Source: DATLFA01 sp039934635
GTDB lineage: Bacteria; Actinomycetota; Acidimicrobiia; Acidimicrobiales; WLNW01
DNA: 60,865 nt
Direction of reading: 5' to 3'
Assembly (NCBI GenBank): GCA_039934635.1
Contig: JBDTLT010000012.1
Location: 1-60,865 of the forward strand
The position numbers and the translations under genes were made by a program. Position 1 is the first letter of the stretch. Each line of letters opens with the position of its first letter. Shown in pieces: positions 1-9,202 of this stretch. Below the pieces are notes generated by a model. That model made no database searches, had not been told where the DNA came from, and saw only the letters and a list, made by a program, of their open reading frames with translations.

Positions 1-31
1 AAGCCTTTGCTCGATTTCGTCGGACAATAGC

Positions 32-118
32 GGAGCAGCGGATTATCGCTGCCAATGTGTGGAGCAGCGGATTATCGCTGCCAATGTGTGGAGCAGCGGA
101 TTATCGCTGCCAACGGGT
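32..118. repeat. Three tandem 29-bp repeats, each with a dyad
   Basis: Three head-to-tail copies begin at 32, 61 and 90. Copies 1 and 2 are identical and copy 3 differs only near its end. Each contains GCAGCGGATTATCGCTGC, a 6-base inverted repeat (GCAGCG/CGCTGC) around a 6-base centre. The array ends about 20 bases before the likely start of the LLM oxidoreductase at 138, so it could be an iterated operator or a stem-loop leader. No protein meaning is apparent when it is read as an N-terminal extension. Confidence 0.85.
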
Positions 119-137
119 GGGGCGCGACTATGGCGGG

Positions 138-1169
138 ATGAAGATCTCTACTGCTCTCCAGTACGCGGGCGATTTCCGGGCGTCGGCGGCGCGGGCCCGC
201 GAGCTCGAATCCGTGGGTGTCGACATGATCTGGGTCGCGGAGGCCTACGGGTTCGACGCAGTGAGCCTGTGTGGGTACCTCGCGGCGGTCACCGAGCGGG
301 CCGAGCTGGCGACGGGCATCTTGCCGGTGTTCTCGCGCACTCCGGCGTTGTTGGCCCAGACCGCCGCCGGCCTCGATGCCCTGAGCGACGGTCGTTTCAT
401 CCTCGGGCTCGGCGCCTCGGGGCCGCAGGTCGTCGAAGGGTGGCACGGCGTGGTCTACGACAAGCCCGTTGCCCGCATCCGTGAGGTCATCGAGATCTGC
501 CGCATGGCCTGGAAGCGCGAACGGCTCGAGTACCACGGCCGCGTTTTCGAGCTGCCGTTGGCGGCTGATCGCGGCACCGGTTTGGGCAAGCCGATCAAGA
601 TGATCAACACACCGCGACGCGAGAACATCCCGATCTACGTCGCGTCGTTGGGGGAGAAGTCGGTCGAGATGTGCGCCGAGATCGCCAACGGTTGGCTGCC
701 CTACCTGTTCATCCCCGAGCGCGCCGACGCGGTGTGGGGCTCGGCATTGCGCAAAGGCTTGGCCAAACGTGATCCGGCGCTCGGGCCGCTCGAAGTCGTC
801 GCCGGTGGGCTGCTGGCGATCGGCGCCGACGCGCACCTCCACCGTGAGCGGGCGCGCCCCGGTGTGGCGCTCTACGTCGGTGGCATGGGTGCCCGCGACA
901 AGAACTTCTACAACGACGTGGTGTGTTCGTACGGGTACGGCGACGCGGCGCGTCGCATCCAAGACCTCTATCTCGCGGGCAAGAAGGACGAGGCGGCGGC
1001 CGCCGTGCCCGACGAGTTACTCGAGAAGCTCACGTTGTGCGGCGACGTCGGGTATGTCCGCGAACGGGTGGCCGCGTGGCGCGCCGCGGGCGTCACCAAT
1101 CTCAACGTCGCCCCTGTCGGCCCGGATTCCGCCACCAGCATCGCCCAGCTGCGCGAGATCGTCGGCTAA
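138..1169 (+). CDS. LLM-class (F420/flavin-dependent) oxidoreductase
   Basis: This 343-residue protein has the luciferase-like TIM-barrel pattern: an N-terminal MKISTALQYAG strand, then GVDMIWVAEAYGFDAVS, a central RFILGLGASGPQVVEGWHG segment and a C-terminal GYVRERVAAWRAAGV segment. Actinobacterial members mostly use coenzyme F420 to reduce or oxidise ketones, alcohols or other small molecules in the cytoplasm; the substrate here is unknown. An open frame continues upstream to 57, but that part encodes the tandem repeat. The ATG at 138 gives the natural family N-terminus and has a weak -10-like GACTAT six bases before it. It converges on the broken MFS gene. Family call firm, specific activity open. 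Confidence 0.88.
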   Translation: MKISTALQYAGDFRASAARARELESVGVDMIWVAEAYGFDAVSLCGYLAAVTERAELATGILPVFSRTPALLAQTAAGLDALSDGRFILGLGASGPQVVEGWHGVVYDKPVARIREVIEICRMAWKRERLEYHGRVFELPLAADRGTGLGKPIKMINTPRRENIPIYVASLGEKSVEMCAEIANGWLPYLFIPERADAVWGSALRKGLAKRDPALGPLEVVAGGLLAIGADAHLHRERARPGVALYVGGMGARDKNFYNDVVCSYGYGDAARRIQDLYLAGKKDEAAAAVPDELLEKLTLCGDVGYVRERVAAWRAAGVTNLNVAPVGPDSATSIAQLREIVG

Positions 1170-1197
1170 CCGGCTCGACGCGGGCAGTACCGGTGAA

Positions 1198-2756
1198 TCA
1201 GTGGCCGTGACGGTGACCGCGGCCGAGGTCGGCGTCTCGCGGGTACCAACGGAGGGTGACGGCGGCGCCGAGCAGCGCCATGCCGGCGCCGACGAGCATG
1301 CCGATGTTCATACCTTTTGTGAACGCATCGCGGACGGTGTCGAGCAGCGACTCGACCTGGCCCGGCGGCGCCGAGTCCTTGATGATCTGGATCGCCGAGC
1401 CCGCGTTGTCGCGGGCACGGTCGCGCATCTCGGGCGGTAGCACGGCGAGTGCCGAACCCAAGGAGTGGCGGTACACCGACGCCACGATCGAGCCGATCGC
1501 GGCGATGCCGATAGCGCCGCCCACTTCACGGGTCGTGTCATTGACGGCGGAACCGACGCCCGCCTTGTTCATCGGCAACGATGTCATGATCGACGAGGTC
1601 GACGACGGCATCACGAGACCCGAGCCGCACGACAACACCGCCAGCAGCAAGCCGATGAATATGTATGGCGTGCCCGGTCGGATGAAGAAGAGCCCCATTG
1701 CACCGGCCGCCATGAGGACTTGGCCGAGTGCGATGGTGCGGCGCACGGAGATGCGTGCCGCGATCGCAGGCCCGCGCGGCGCGACGAGGAGCATCATCGC
1801 CGGAGACGGCAATAGGGCCACGCCCGCGGCGAGTGGCGTGTAGGTCTTGGCGAACTGGAAGTACTGCGTGATCACGAAGAACATCGCGAACATCACGAAG
1901 AACAGGTTGGTGATCGTCGCCGTCGCAACGGCGAATCGCGGGATGCGGAAGAGACGAGGATCGAGCATCGGGAAACGCGAGCGCAACTCCCACAGCACGA
2001 ACAACGTCAGCAGCACTGCCGCGGCGACGAAGCCGCCGACGACGACGGGGTCGGACCAGCCGCGTACCGGACCTTCGATGAGGGAGTAGATGAGTGTGAA
2101 CAATCCGATCATCGAGAACGCCGAGCCGAGCAGGTCGAGGGGGCGGCGCTCGCCGTCCCACGAGTTGGGCACAACGGGGATGATCAGTGCGAGCGCGATC
2201 ACGATGATGGGCACGGTGACGAAGAAGACCGACCCCCACCAGAACCAACGCAGCAGCAAGCCGCTCGACACGACACCGATGGCGCCGCCCGCGCCGGCGA
2301 ACGCAGCCCACACCGCGATGGCCTGGGGCGTTCGTGCGGAGGGAACACCGACGTCAGCAACGAGAGCGTCGACGGCATGATGAGCGCCGCCGCGATGCCC
2401 ATGACCGCCCGGCCGGCAATGACCTGTTCAGGGCTCGTCGAGCGGGAGGCCAACACGGCCGCGCCCGCGTAGAGCGAGAGGCCGCTGAGCAGGGTCCATT
2501 TGCGTCCGTAGCGGTCGCCGAGCGCACCCATCGGCAGCAATAGCCCGGCGAACACGAGTGCGTACGCATCGACGATCCATTGCAGCTGACTCTGCGACGC
2601 GTCGAGCGCCCGCTGGATGCTGGGGATCGCCACGTTGAGTGACGAGATGCTGGCTACTACGAGGACCAGGCACAAACAGAGGATGCCGAGGATGAGCCAC
2701 CGTCGAGGATGGCCGGTGATCTCGATCGGTTGTGCGGTTGTCGTCGCGGCGCTCAT
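1198..2756 (-). pseudogene. MFS drug exporter (DHA2 type), split by a frameshift
   Basis: Two overlapping minus-strand reading frames make one DHA2/EmrB-QacA-like transporter. The N-terminal part, from the ATG at 2756, carries helix 1 with SLNVAIPSIQ and the signature loop MGALGDRYGRKW. It loses frame just after VFPPHERP. The C-terminal part resumes with AIAVWAAFAGAGGAIG and runs through many hydrophobic helices to 1198. The break lies at a run of four G (2325-2328, plus strand), where one missing base explains everything: restoring it gives exactly 520 codons. This could be a true frameshift or a base-call error in a homopolymer. If functional it would be a proton-driven inner-membrane exporter. 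It is divergent from mutA, whose promoter lies just past its start. Confidence 0.8.
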
Positions 2757-2800
2757 GCCCACCCTCGGCTTTCGGTGTCGGGAACTCTATGGTCATCCCC

Positions 2801-2806
2801 TACGAT
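2801..2806 (+). promoter_or_regulatory. -10 hexamer TACGAT of a leaderless mutA transcript
   Basis: TACGAT ends six bases before the ATG at 2813, the spacing expected if transcription starts at the first base of the start codon. No Shine-Dalgarno sequence is present between them. Confidence 0.6.
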
Positions 2807-2812
2807 CCGACT

Positions 2813-4615
2813 ATGAGCGCCGAGAACCTGACGCTGGCGGGCGAGTTCGCCACACCCACACGCGAGCGATGGCTCGAGCTCGTCGATGGCGTGCTCAAGG
2901 GCGCGTCGTTCGAACAGAAGTTGGTGACGCAGACCTACGACGGGGTGGCTATCCAGCCGCTCTACACCGCCGACACACCGGTCACCGACGGTCTACCCGG
3001 TGTAGCTCCCTTTGTGCGCGGATCTCGTGCCGCGGGGCAGTTGGGTGGCTGGGATGTGCGGCAGTACCACGCCGACCCTGACCCGGTTGCCACCAACACC
3101 GCCATACTCGCCGACCTCGAGCGCGGCGTGACGTCGATCTGGCTGCGCGTCGGTGGCAACGGTGTCCCCGTCGAGGACCTCGACCGGGCGCTCGACGGCG
3201 TCTACGTCGACCTCGCGCCGGTAGTGCTCGAGATCGCCGGCGACGCGGTCAGAGCGGTCGAGGCGCTCGAATCGGTCTGGTCGGCGCGGGGCGTGCCGCC
3301 GTCGGCAGCGTTGGGCAACTTCGGCCTCGACCTCACGAGCGGGCAGATCTCGATGCACGACGCGGCCGCGGTCGCCGTCCGTTGCGCTCGTTCCTACGCG
3401 AGCGTCCGTTCGATCGTCGTCGACGGCAGCGCCGTCAACGCGCAGGGTGGTTCCGATGTCGACGAGTTGGGCTGCATGCTCGCCATCGGCGCGATGTATC
3501 TGCGGGCCTTGGCCGCGGCGGATTCGCTCGACATCGACGCTGCATTCGCGCAGCTCGAATTCCGCCTCGCGGCGACCAACGATCAGTTCTCGACCATCGC
3601 CAAGATGCGCGCCGCTCGCCGGCTGTGGGCACGCGTCGCCGAGGCCTGCGGCGCGTCTGCCGCCGCCGCGCCGATGCGGCAGCACGCGGTCACGTCGCGC
3701 GCGATGCTCACCCAGCGCGATCCGTGGGTCAACATCCTGCGCTCCACCGTGGCGTGCTTTTCCGCCGGCTTGGGCGGTGCCGATGCGATCACCGTGTTGC
3801 CATTCGACGATGCCATCGGTCTGCCCGACGGGTTCGCCCGCCGCATCGCGCGCAACACGCAGGCCGTACTCATCCACGAGGCCAACATCGCGCGCGTCCT
3901 CGACCCCGGTGGCGGTTCGTGGTACATCGAATCGCTGACCGACGACTTCGCCCGCGCCGCGTGGGGTTGGTTCCAGCAGATCGAGGCGGCCGGTGGTTGG
4001 GACACCGCGACGGCATCAGGTCTGATCTCACAGCAGATCGAGCGCACGCGCGATAAGCGAGCGGTCAACGTCGCCAAGCGGCGCCAGCTCATCACCGGTG
4101 TCACCGAATTCCCCGACATCGGCGAGGCGCGCGTGACGCGCGATCGGCCGCCGTCGACCACCGTCGAGCGCTACGCGGCGCCGTTCGAAGCGCTCCGCGA
4201 CCGCTGCGATGCCGCCGCCGCTGCGGGCACCCGGCCGGCGATCTTCCTCGCCAACGTCGGCCCGATCGCGGCACACGCGGCGCGGGCGGGTTTTGCCCGG
4301 ACGTTCTTCGAGATCGGCGGCGTCGACGCACCAGGCAGCGACGCACTCGACGACGCAGCGTCGGCGGCCGCCGCCTTCCGCGCCAGCGGCCTGACGCACG
4401 TGGTCATCTGTTCGTCCGACAACCTCTACGACACGCACGCGGTTCCCGTTGCCCGAGCACTGCGAGCGGCGGGCGCCTCGCGCATCTTTCTGGCGGGCAA
4501 CCCGGGCGACAATCGTGAACGTTTCGTTGCCGCGGGTGTCGACGAGTTCATCTACGTCGGGTGCGACGCGCTCGACATACTCGGTCGCGCGATCGCGACG
4601 TTGGGGGTGGCGTGA
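2813..4615 (+). CDS. mutA: Methylmalonyl-CoA mutase, small (non-catalytic) subunit
   Basis: This 600-residue protein resembles the mutase barrel (IAPFVRGSR near the start, HEANIARVLDPGGGSWYIE around residue 360). Its C-terminal flavodoxin-like domain lacks the cobalamin signature DxHxxG, as expected for the structural small subunit. It pairs with MutB to interconvert (R)-methylmalonyl-CoA and succinyl-CoA in propionate, odd-chain and branched-chain catabolism. The start at 2813 is preferred over the in-frame ATG at 2789 because of the -10 hexamer six bases upstream and the family-like N-terminus. It overlaps mutB by one base (TGATG) and is the first gene of mutA-mutB-meaB. The MFS gene diverges upstream. 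Confidence 0.93.
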   Translation: MSAENLTLAGEFATPTRERWLELVDGVLKGASFEQKLVTQTYDGVAIQPLYTADTPVTDGLPGVAPFVRGSRAAGQLGGWDVRQYHADPDPVATNTAILADLERGVTSIWLRVGGNGVPVEDLDRALDGVYVDLAPVVLEIAGDAVRAVEALESVWSARGVPPSAALGNFGLDLTSGQISMHDAAAVAVRCARSYASVRSIVVDGSAVNAQGGSDVDELGCMLAIGAMYLRALAAADSLDIDAAFAQLEFRLAATNDQFSTIAKMRAARRLWARVAEACGASAAAAPMRQHAVTSRAMLTQRDPWVNILRSTVACFSAGLGGADAITVLPFDDAIGLPDGFARRIARNTQAVLIHEANIARVLDPGGGSWYIESLTDDFARAAWGWFQQIEAAGGWDTATASGLISQQIERTRDKRAVNVAKRRQLITGVTEFPDIGEARVTRDRPPSTTVERYAAPFEALRDRCDAAAAAGTRPAIFLANVGPIAAHAARAGFARTFFEIGGVDAPGSDALDDAASAAAAFRASGLTHVVICSSDNLYDTHAVPVARALRAAGASRIFLAGNPGDNRERFVAAGVDEFIYVGCDALDILGRAIATLGVA

Positions 4616-6819
4616 TGGCCGATATCCCGAACTTTGCCGAGGTCGAGTTGAACGGCCACGGTGACGACGTCACCAATGCCGCATCTGTCGCCGATTGGCA
4701 GGCCGCGGTCGAGGGCGAGACCGGCAAGGCCGTCGACGCACTGTTGTGGGACACGCCCGAGGGCATCGGTGTCAAGCCGCTCTATACGGCCGCCGATCTC
4801 GAAGGCCTCGACTTCCTCCAGACGTACCCGGGCATCGCGCCGTTCCTGCGCGGGCCTTACCCGACGATGTACGTGAACCAACCGTGGACGATCCGCCAGT
4901 ACGCGGGCTTCTCCACGCCCGAAGAGTCCAACGCGTTCTACCGGCGCAACCTCGCGGCGGGCCAGAAGGGCCTCTCGATCGCGTTCGACCTCGCCACGCA
5001 CCGTGGCTACGACAGCGACCATCCCCGTGTCGGTGGCGATGTCGGCATGGCCGGCGTCGCGATCGACTCGATCCTCGACATGCGACAACTCTTCGACGGC
5101 ATCCCGCTCGATGAGATGACGGTGTCGATGACCATGAACGGCGCGGTGTTGCCGGTCATGGCGCTCTACATCGTGGCGGCCGAAGAGCAAGGTGTCAGCA
5201 CCGAAAGGCTCGGCGGCACGATCCAGAACGACATCCTCAAAGAATTCATGGTGCGCAACACCTACATCTACCCGCCCGGCCCGAGCATGCGCATCATCAG
5301 CGACATCTTCGCCTACACGGCACAGCACATGCCGAAGTTCAATTCGATCTCCATCTCCGGCTATCACATGCAAGAAGCGGGCGCGACCGCCGACCTCGAG
5401 ATGGCCTACACATTGGCCGACGGCGTCGAGTACATCCGCGCCGGCCTCGCGGCAGGCATGCCGATCGACCGGTTTGCGCCGCGCCTCAGCTTCTTCTGGG
5501 CCATCGGCATGAACTTCTTCATGGAGGTGGCCAAGTTGCGGGCGGCGAGGGTGGTGTGGGCCAAGTTGGTCAAGCAGTTCGATCCGATGAGCGACAAATC
5601 GCTGTCGCTGCGCACCCACAGCCAGACGTCGGGATGGTCGCTCACCGCGCAAGACGTTTACAACAATGTGGTCCGCACATGTGTCGAAGCAATGGCCGCG
5701 ACGCAGGGGCACACGCAGTCGCTGCACACCAACGCATTCGACGAGGCTTTGGCGTTGCCCAGTGAGTTCAGCGCCCGCATCGCCCGCAACACGCAACTGT
5801 TCCTGCAGCAAGAGTCCGGCACTTGCCGCGTCATCGATCCGTGGGGTGGCAGCTACTACGTCGAGCGCCTCACTTACGAATTGGCCCGGCGCGCGTGGAG
5901 CCACATCGAGGAAGTCGAGTCGATGGGCGGCATGGCCCGCGCCATCGAGAACGGCCTGCCGAAGTTGCGTATCGAAGAGGCCGCCGCCCGCACGCAGGCC
6001 CGTATCGACTCGGGCCGCCAGCCGGTCGTGGGCGTCAACCTGTACCGCCTCGACGAGAACGAGAACATTCCGGTTTTGCGAGTCGACAACTCGGTCGTTC
6101 GAGCGAGCCAGATCGAAAAGCTGCGGCGCCTGCGGGCCGAACGCGACAACGACGCCTGCCGCGCCGCGCTCGACGCGCTCACCAACGGCGCCGCATCCCC
6201 TTCGAGCACCGAGACCAACCTCTTGAAACTGGCAGTAGATGCCGCGCGGGCAAAGGCGACGGTCGGCGAGATCTCCGACGCGATGGAGCGGGTATTCGGC
6301 CGCCACGTCGCAGAGATCCGTACGATCTCCGGTGTGTATCGGCGAGAGGTCGGCGACCAGTCCAACGTCGAGCAGTTGCGCGCGCTCGTCGAGCGTTTCG
6401 CGGAGAACGACGGTCGGCGCCCGCGCATCCTCGTCGCCAAGATCGGCCAGGACGGTCACGACCGAGGCCAGAAGGTGATCGCCACCGCCTTCGCCGATCT
6501 CGGCTTCGACGTCGACGTCGGTCCGCTGTTCCAGACGCCGGCAGAGGTCGCACGCCAAGCCATCGAGGCCGACGTCCACATCGTCGGCGTGTCGTCGCTC
6601 GCCGCCGGTCACCTCACGCTCGTGCCCGAGCTCAAGCGTGAACTCGCGGCGCTCGATCGATCCGACATTCTCGTCGTGGTGGGCGGGGTCATCCCACAGC
6701 AAGACTTCGAGGCGTTGCGCGACGCGGGCGCCGCGGCCATCTTCCCGCCGGGCACGGTGATCGCTGACGCGGCGATCGATCTGATGCGCAAGCTCAACGC
6801 ACAGCTGGGATACGAGTGA
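4615..6819 (+). CDS. mutB: Methylmalonyl-CoA mutase, large catalytic subunit
   Basis: This 734-residue protein is the adenosylcobalamin-dependent catalytic subunit. The substrate barrel includes GPYPTMYVNQPWTIRQYAG, FDLATHRGYDSDHPR and the HTQSLHTNAFDEALALP segment. The C-terminal B12 domain holds the full DGHDRG motif (AKIGQDGHDRGQKV, about residue 607 onward), where His is the lower cobalt ligand. Length matches the family. It catalyses the carbon-skeleton rearrangement of methylmalonyl-CoA to succinyl-CoA. The ATG overlaps the mutA stop and its own stop overlaps the meaB GTG start (GTGA), so translational coupling is likely. A 716-codon open frame on the opposite strand is a composition artefact. 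Confidence 0.97.
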   Translation: MADIPNFAEVELNGHGDDVTNAASVADWQAAVEGETGKAVDALLWDTPEGIGVKPLYTAADLEGLDFLQTYPGIAPFLRGPYPTMYVNQPWTIRQYAGFSTPEESNAFYRRNLAAGQKGLSIAFDLATHRGYDSDHPRVGGDVGMAGVAIDSILDMRQLFDGIPLDEMTVSMTMNGAVLPVMALYIVAAEEQGVSTERLGGTIQNDILKEFMVRNTYIYPPGPSMRIISDIFAYTAQHMPKFNSISISGYHMQEAGATADLEMAYTLADGVEYIRAGLAAGMPIDRFAPRLSFFWAIGMNFFMEVAKLRAARVVWAKLVKQFDPMSDKSLSLRTHSQTSGWSLTAQDVYNNVVRTCVEAMAATQGHTQSLHTNAFDEALALPSEFSARIARNTQLFLQQESGTCRVIDPWGGSYYVERLTYELARRAWSHIEEVESMGGMARAIENGLPKLRIEEAAARTQARIDSGRQPVVGVNLYRLDENENIPVLRVDNSVVRASQIEKLRRLRAERDNDACRAALDALTNGAASPSSTETNLLKLAVDAARAKATVGEISDAMERVFGRHVAEIRTISGVYRREVGDQSNVEQLRALVERFAENDGRRPRILVAKIGQDGHDRGQKVIATAFADLGFDVDVGPLFQTPAEVARQAIEADVHIVGVSSLAAGHLTLVPELKRELAALDRSDILVVVGGVIPQQDFEALRDAGAAAIFPPGTVIADAAIDLMRKLNAQLGYE

Positions 6820-7802
6820 GCCGACGCACCGTCGACGTCGACGCGTATGTCGACGGCGTCCGTGCCGGCAACCGCACCTTCCTCGGACGTGCCATCACCC
6901 TCGTCGAGTCCACCAACCGTGAGCATCAAGAGCTCGCGCAGCAGATGCTGTTGCAGCTCTTGCCGCATGCCGGCAACTCACATCGCGTTGGCATCACCGG
7001 TGTACCAGGGTCGGGCAAGTCGACATTCATCGATGCGCTCGGCACCAAGCTGACCGGCGCAGGCCACCGCGTGGCGGTGCTCGCCATCGATCCGACGTCG
7101 TCGCGCACCGGCGGCAGCATCCTCGGCGACAAGACGCGCATGCAGCGCCTGTCCGTCGACGCGTCCGCGTTCATCCGACCGTCGCCTACTGCCGGCACCC
7201 TGGGCGGGGTTACGCGTGCGACCCGGGAGTCCATCGTGGTATGCGAAGCCGCCGGATTCGATGTAGTGCTCGTCGAGACCGTCGGAGTCGGGCAGAGCGA
7301 AACCCTGGTCGCGAAGATGGTCGATTTCTTTCTCGTGCTCATGATCCCGGGGGCCGGCGACGAGTTGCAGGGCATCAAGAAGGGCGTGCTCGAACTGGCC
7401 GACATGATCGCGGTGAACAAGGCCGACGGTGACAACGAGAATCGTGCGCGCGTTGCGGCCAACGACTACTCGAGTGCGTTGCGACTCATGCAGCCGTCGA
7501 ACCCATCGTGGAGCCCACCGGTCGTGACGTGTTCGGCACTGCACGAGATCGGGCTCGACCCGCTGTGGGCGCAGATCGAATTGCACCGCGCAAATCTGTC
7601 GGCGTCGGGGGAGCTCGACGACAAGCGCCGCCAACAACAAGTCGACTGGATGTGGGCCTCGGTCGAGGATCGCCTGCTGTCGCGACTCCACCACGCTGCG
7701 GGAGTGAAGCGTCTTGCGCCCCGCCTCGAGCGCGAGGTGCGCGAGGGGACGCTCACCGCGACGTTGGCGGCCCAGCGCATCCTCGACGCTCTCGACGGGT
7801 GA
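6816..7802 (+). CDS. meaB: Methylmalonyl-CoA mutase-associated GTPase MeaB (ArgK)
   Basis: This 328-residue G3E-family P-loop GTPase has Walker A GVPGSGKST at residues 62-70, ETVGVGQSE at about 155-163 and the guanine-specificity motif NKAD at about 202-205. The family gates adenosylcobalamin loading and protects the mutase from inactivation. Position fits: the GTG start overlaps the mutB stop by four bases, completing the operon. The older name ArgK (arginine/ornithine transport kinase) is a historical mis-assignment. After the stop, 176 bases carry a separate promoter for the next gene, so the operon probably ends here, though I see no clear terminator hairpin. Confidence 0.95.
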   Translation: MSRRTVDVDAYVDGVRAGNRTFLGRAITLVESTNREHQELAQQMLLQLLPHAGNSHRVGITGVPGSGKSTFIDALGTKLTGAGHRVAVLAIDPTSSRTGGSILGDKTRMQRLSVDASAFIRPSPTAGTLGGVTRATRESIVVCEAAGFDVVLVETVGVGQSETLVAKMVDFFLVLMIPGAGDELQGIKKGVLELADMIAVNKADGDNENRARVAANDYSSALRLMQPSNPSWSPPVVTCSALHEIGLDPLWAQIELHRANLSASGELDDKRRQQQVDWMWASVEDRLLSRLHHAAGVKRLAPRLEREVREGTLTATLAAQRILDALDG

Positions 7803-7879
7803 ACATCGTCCCCACATCCAACATCCTCCCCGTAGAGCGCAGGAGTTGCGTGGATTGCGCTGTGACGCGATCGAAAGAG

Positions 7880-7907
7880 TTGAGAAGTGCTGTCGTTCCC
7901 GTAACAT
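7880..7907 (+). promoter_or_regulatory. Vegetative-type promoter for the FHA gene
   Basis: TTGAGA (7880-7885) and TAACAT (7902-7907) are separated by 16 bases. A start near 7914 would give a leader of about 65 bases that includes GGAGGAG at 7966-7972, six bases before the GTG at 7979. This is the clearest -35/-10 pair with a leader in the first 10 kb. Confidence 0.5.
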
Positions 7908-7978
7908 GCCGACGACGCCGGGGGCTGGCCCTTTCCCAGGTCGGGCGCACCGAATGAGCCATCTTGGAGGAGTCGCGA

Positions 7979-9160
7979 GTGCATCGTAAGACTGCGTTCT
8001 TCAGTACCGGATCCGGGTTGGCCGCGTCGATCGGCAACGCGTCGCTCTTCATCGCTTCTGACATCGCGTCGTCGCCGGCGCGCGACTTGCTCAGCCTCTT
8101 CCGGCAGAGCGCCGTTGCCGCGCCCGACAGCGTCGGCGTCGTGCGCGCGCTCGCGCGTGTCGTCGCGCAGCACGGGTTCGAGTCAGTGCCACCGTTCGCG
8201 TGTGTGATCGCGGGCAACAGCGATGCCCACGCAATTGTCTACGGCAATTTGAAGGCCACCATTCGCACAACGCAGAGCAGCGAGACACTCGACGGCGCCA
8301 TGGCGGTCACTTGGGTCGACCGCCGATTCGAGGGCACACTCGTCGACTTCGCGGTCGGCGAGCCGCTCGATCCGGCGTCGAGTTGGTTCTTCGCCGAAGG
8401 CATCGTGCCCGCAGCGGGCATGGTGGTGTCGACACCGGTCGACAACGATCGCTCCTTCACGCCGAGTGCCTACGAGTCGCGCTTCGACGACTCTAGGGCC
8501 AATCGCGAAGTCATCGCCGCCAGTGCCACCGCCTCGCTCATCGATCTCACCGAGGCCTCCCTACCCGAGCCCGTTGCCGATCAAGCGCGGCCCGATCTCC
8601 CTCCGCCGCCCCCGCCGCCCTACGTAGAGGCCGATGCTCCTTCTCGGCCTTCGGTTTCCGCCGACGCGCCTACGGGCGGTGGCGTCGCGCTCGCCGAGAC
8701 CCGTGCGGTCGCGGGCATGGCGTGCACCAACGGGCATCTCAATCGGCCCGACGCGGCCTTGTGCGAACTTTGCTATGCCGAGCTCGACCGGGGCCGCGGC
8801 ACCGTCATCGGGGCACGCCCTTCGCTCGGTGTGTTGGTGTTCGACGACGGGGCCCGCCGGGTCGACCTCAATCGGCCCGTCATCGTCGGCGTGTCGCCGC
8901 CCAGCGACGTGGTCATTGCCGGCGAGGACGCCGAGACCGTGATCATCGACTCCGACGTCGATGGCGTTTCGGACACACAATTCGAAGTGCATTTCGAGAG
9001 TTGGGACGTATTCGTCATCGACCGCTCCACCACCGGCACCTTTCTCGACGATGCCGCGGGTCGGCGCCATCGACTGCCTCGCCACGCACGGGTCAAGCTG
9101 CGGCCGGGCTCGATGATCGCCTTCGGCGAACACACGGTGCGCGTCGACTCCGCGACCTGA
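7979..9160 (+). CDS. FHA-domain protein with zinc ribbon
   Basis: This 393-residue three-part protein has an unrecognised globular domain (1-170), a short disordered linker with a seven-proline run (about 208-214), and a zinc ribbon using C249, H253, C262 and C265 (CTNGHLNRPDAALCELC). A C-terminal forkhead-associated domain (about 285-390) ends ... DRSTTGTFLDD ... AFGEHTVRV. FHA domains bind phosphothreonine peptides, so the protein probably reads Ser/Thr kinase signalling. No kinase or phosphatase is adjacent. The GTG at 7979 is chosen because GGAGGAG lies six bases upstream; an upstream TTG at 7964 is less likely. Similar ribbon-FHA fusions occur in actinobacteria but their role is unknown to me. 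Confidence 0.82.
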   Translation: MHRKTAFFSTGSGLAASIGNASLFIASDIASSPARDLLSLFRQSAVAAPDSVGVVRALARVVAQHGFESVPPFACVIAGNSDAHAIVYGNLKATIRTTQSSETLDGAMAVTWVDRRFEGTLVDFAVGEPLDPASSWFFAEGIVPAAGMVVSTPVDNDRSFTPSAYESRFDDSRANREVIAASATASLIDLTEASLPEPVADQARPDLPPPPPPPYVEADAPSRPSVSADAPTGGGVALAETRAVAGMACTNGHLNRPDAALCELCYAELDRGRGTVIGARPSLGVLVFDDGARRVDLNRPVIVGVSPPSDVVIAGEDAETVIIDSDVDGVSDTQFEVHFESWDVFVIDRSTTGTFLDDAAGRRHRLPRHARVKLRPGSMIAFGEHTVRVDSAT

Positions 9161-9167
9161 AGGCCGG

Positions 9168-9194
9168 TACGATCGCGAGGAAATCGCTGAGGGG
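9168..9194 (+). promoter_or_regulatory. Promoter -10 and ribosome site for the amidohydrolase
   Basis: TACGAT (9168-9173) with a weak TCGACT 18 bases upstream (9144-9149, inside the end of the FHA gene), followed by GAGGGG (9189-9194) eight bases before the ATG at 9203. This gene therefore has a short leader rather than a leaderless start. Confidence 0.45.
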
Positions 9195-9202
9195 ACTCGC
9201 AC

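Noticed and set aside
32..118. CRISPR-like array at the window start
   Set aside because: The 29-base units are directly adjacent with no unique spacers, so it is a tandem repeat.
57..137. Longer start for the first LLM gene
   Set aside because: The extension only encodes the tandem repeat; family members begin at MKIST (138).
2925..4615. MutA as a defective mutase because DxHxxG is missing
   Set aside because: The small subunit normally lacks cobalamin-binding residues.
4552..6702. 716-codon open frame opposite mutB
   Set aside because: It mirrors the conserved mutB codons; its translation is Arg/Asp/His-rich with no motif. A G/C-rich third position opens antisense frames.
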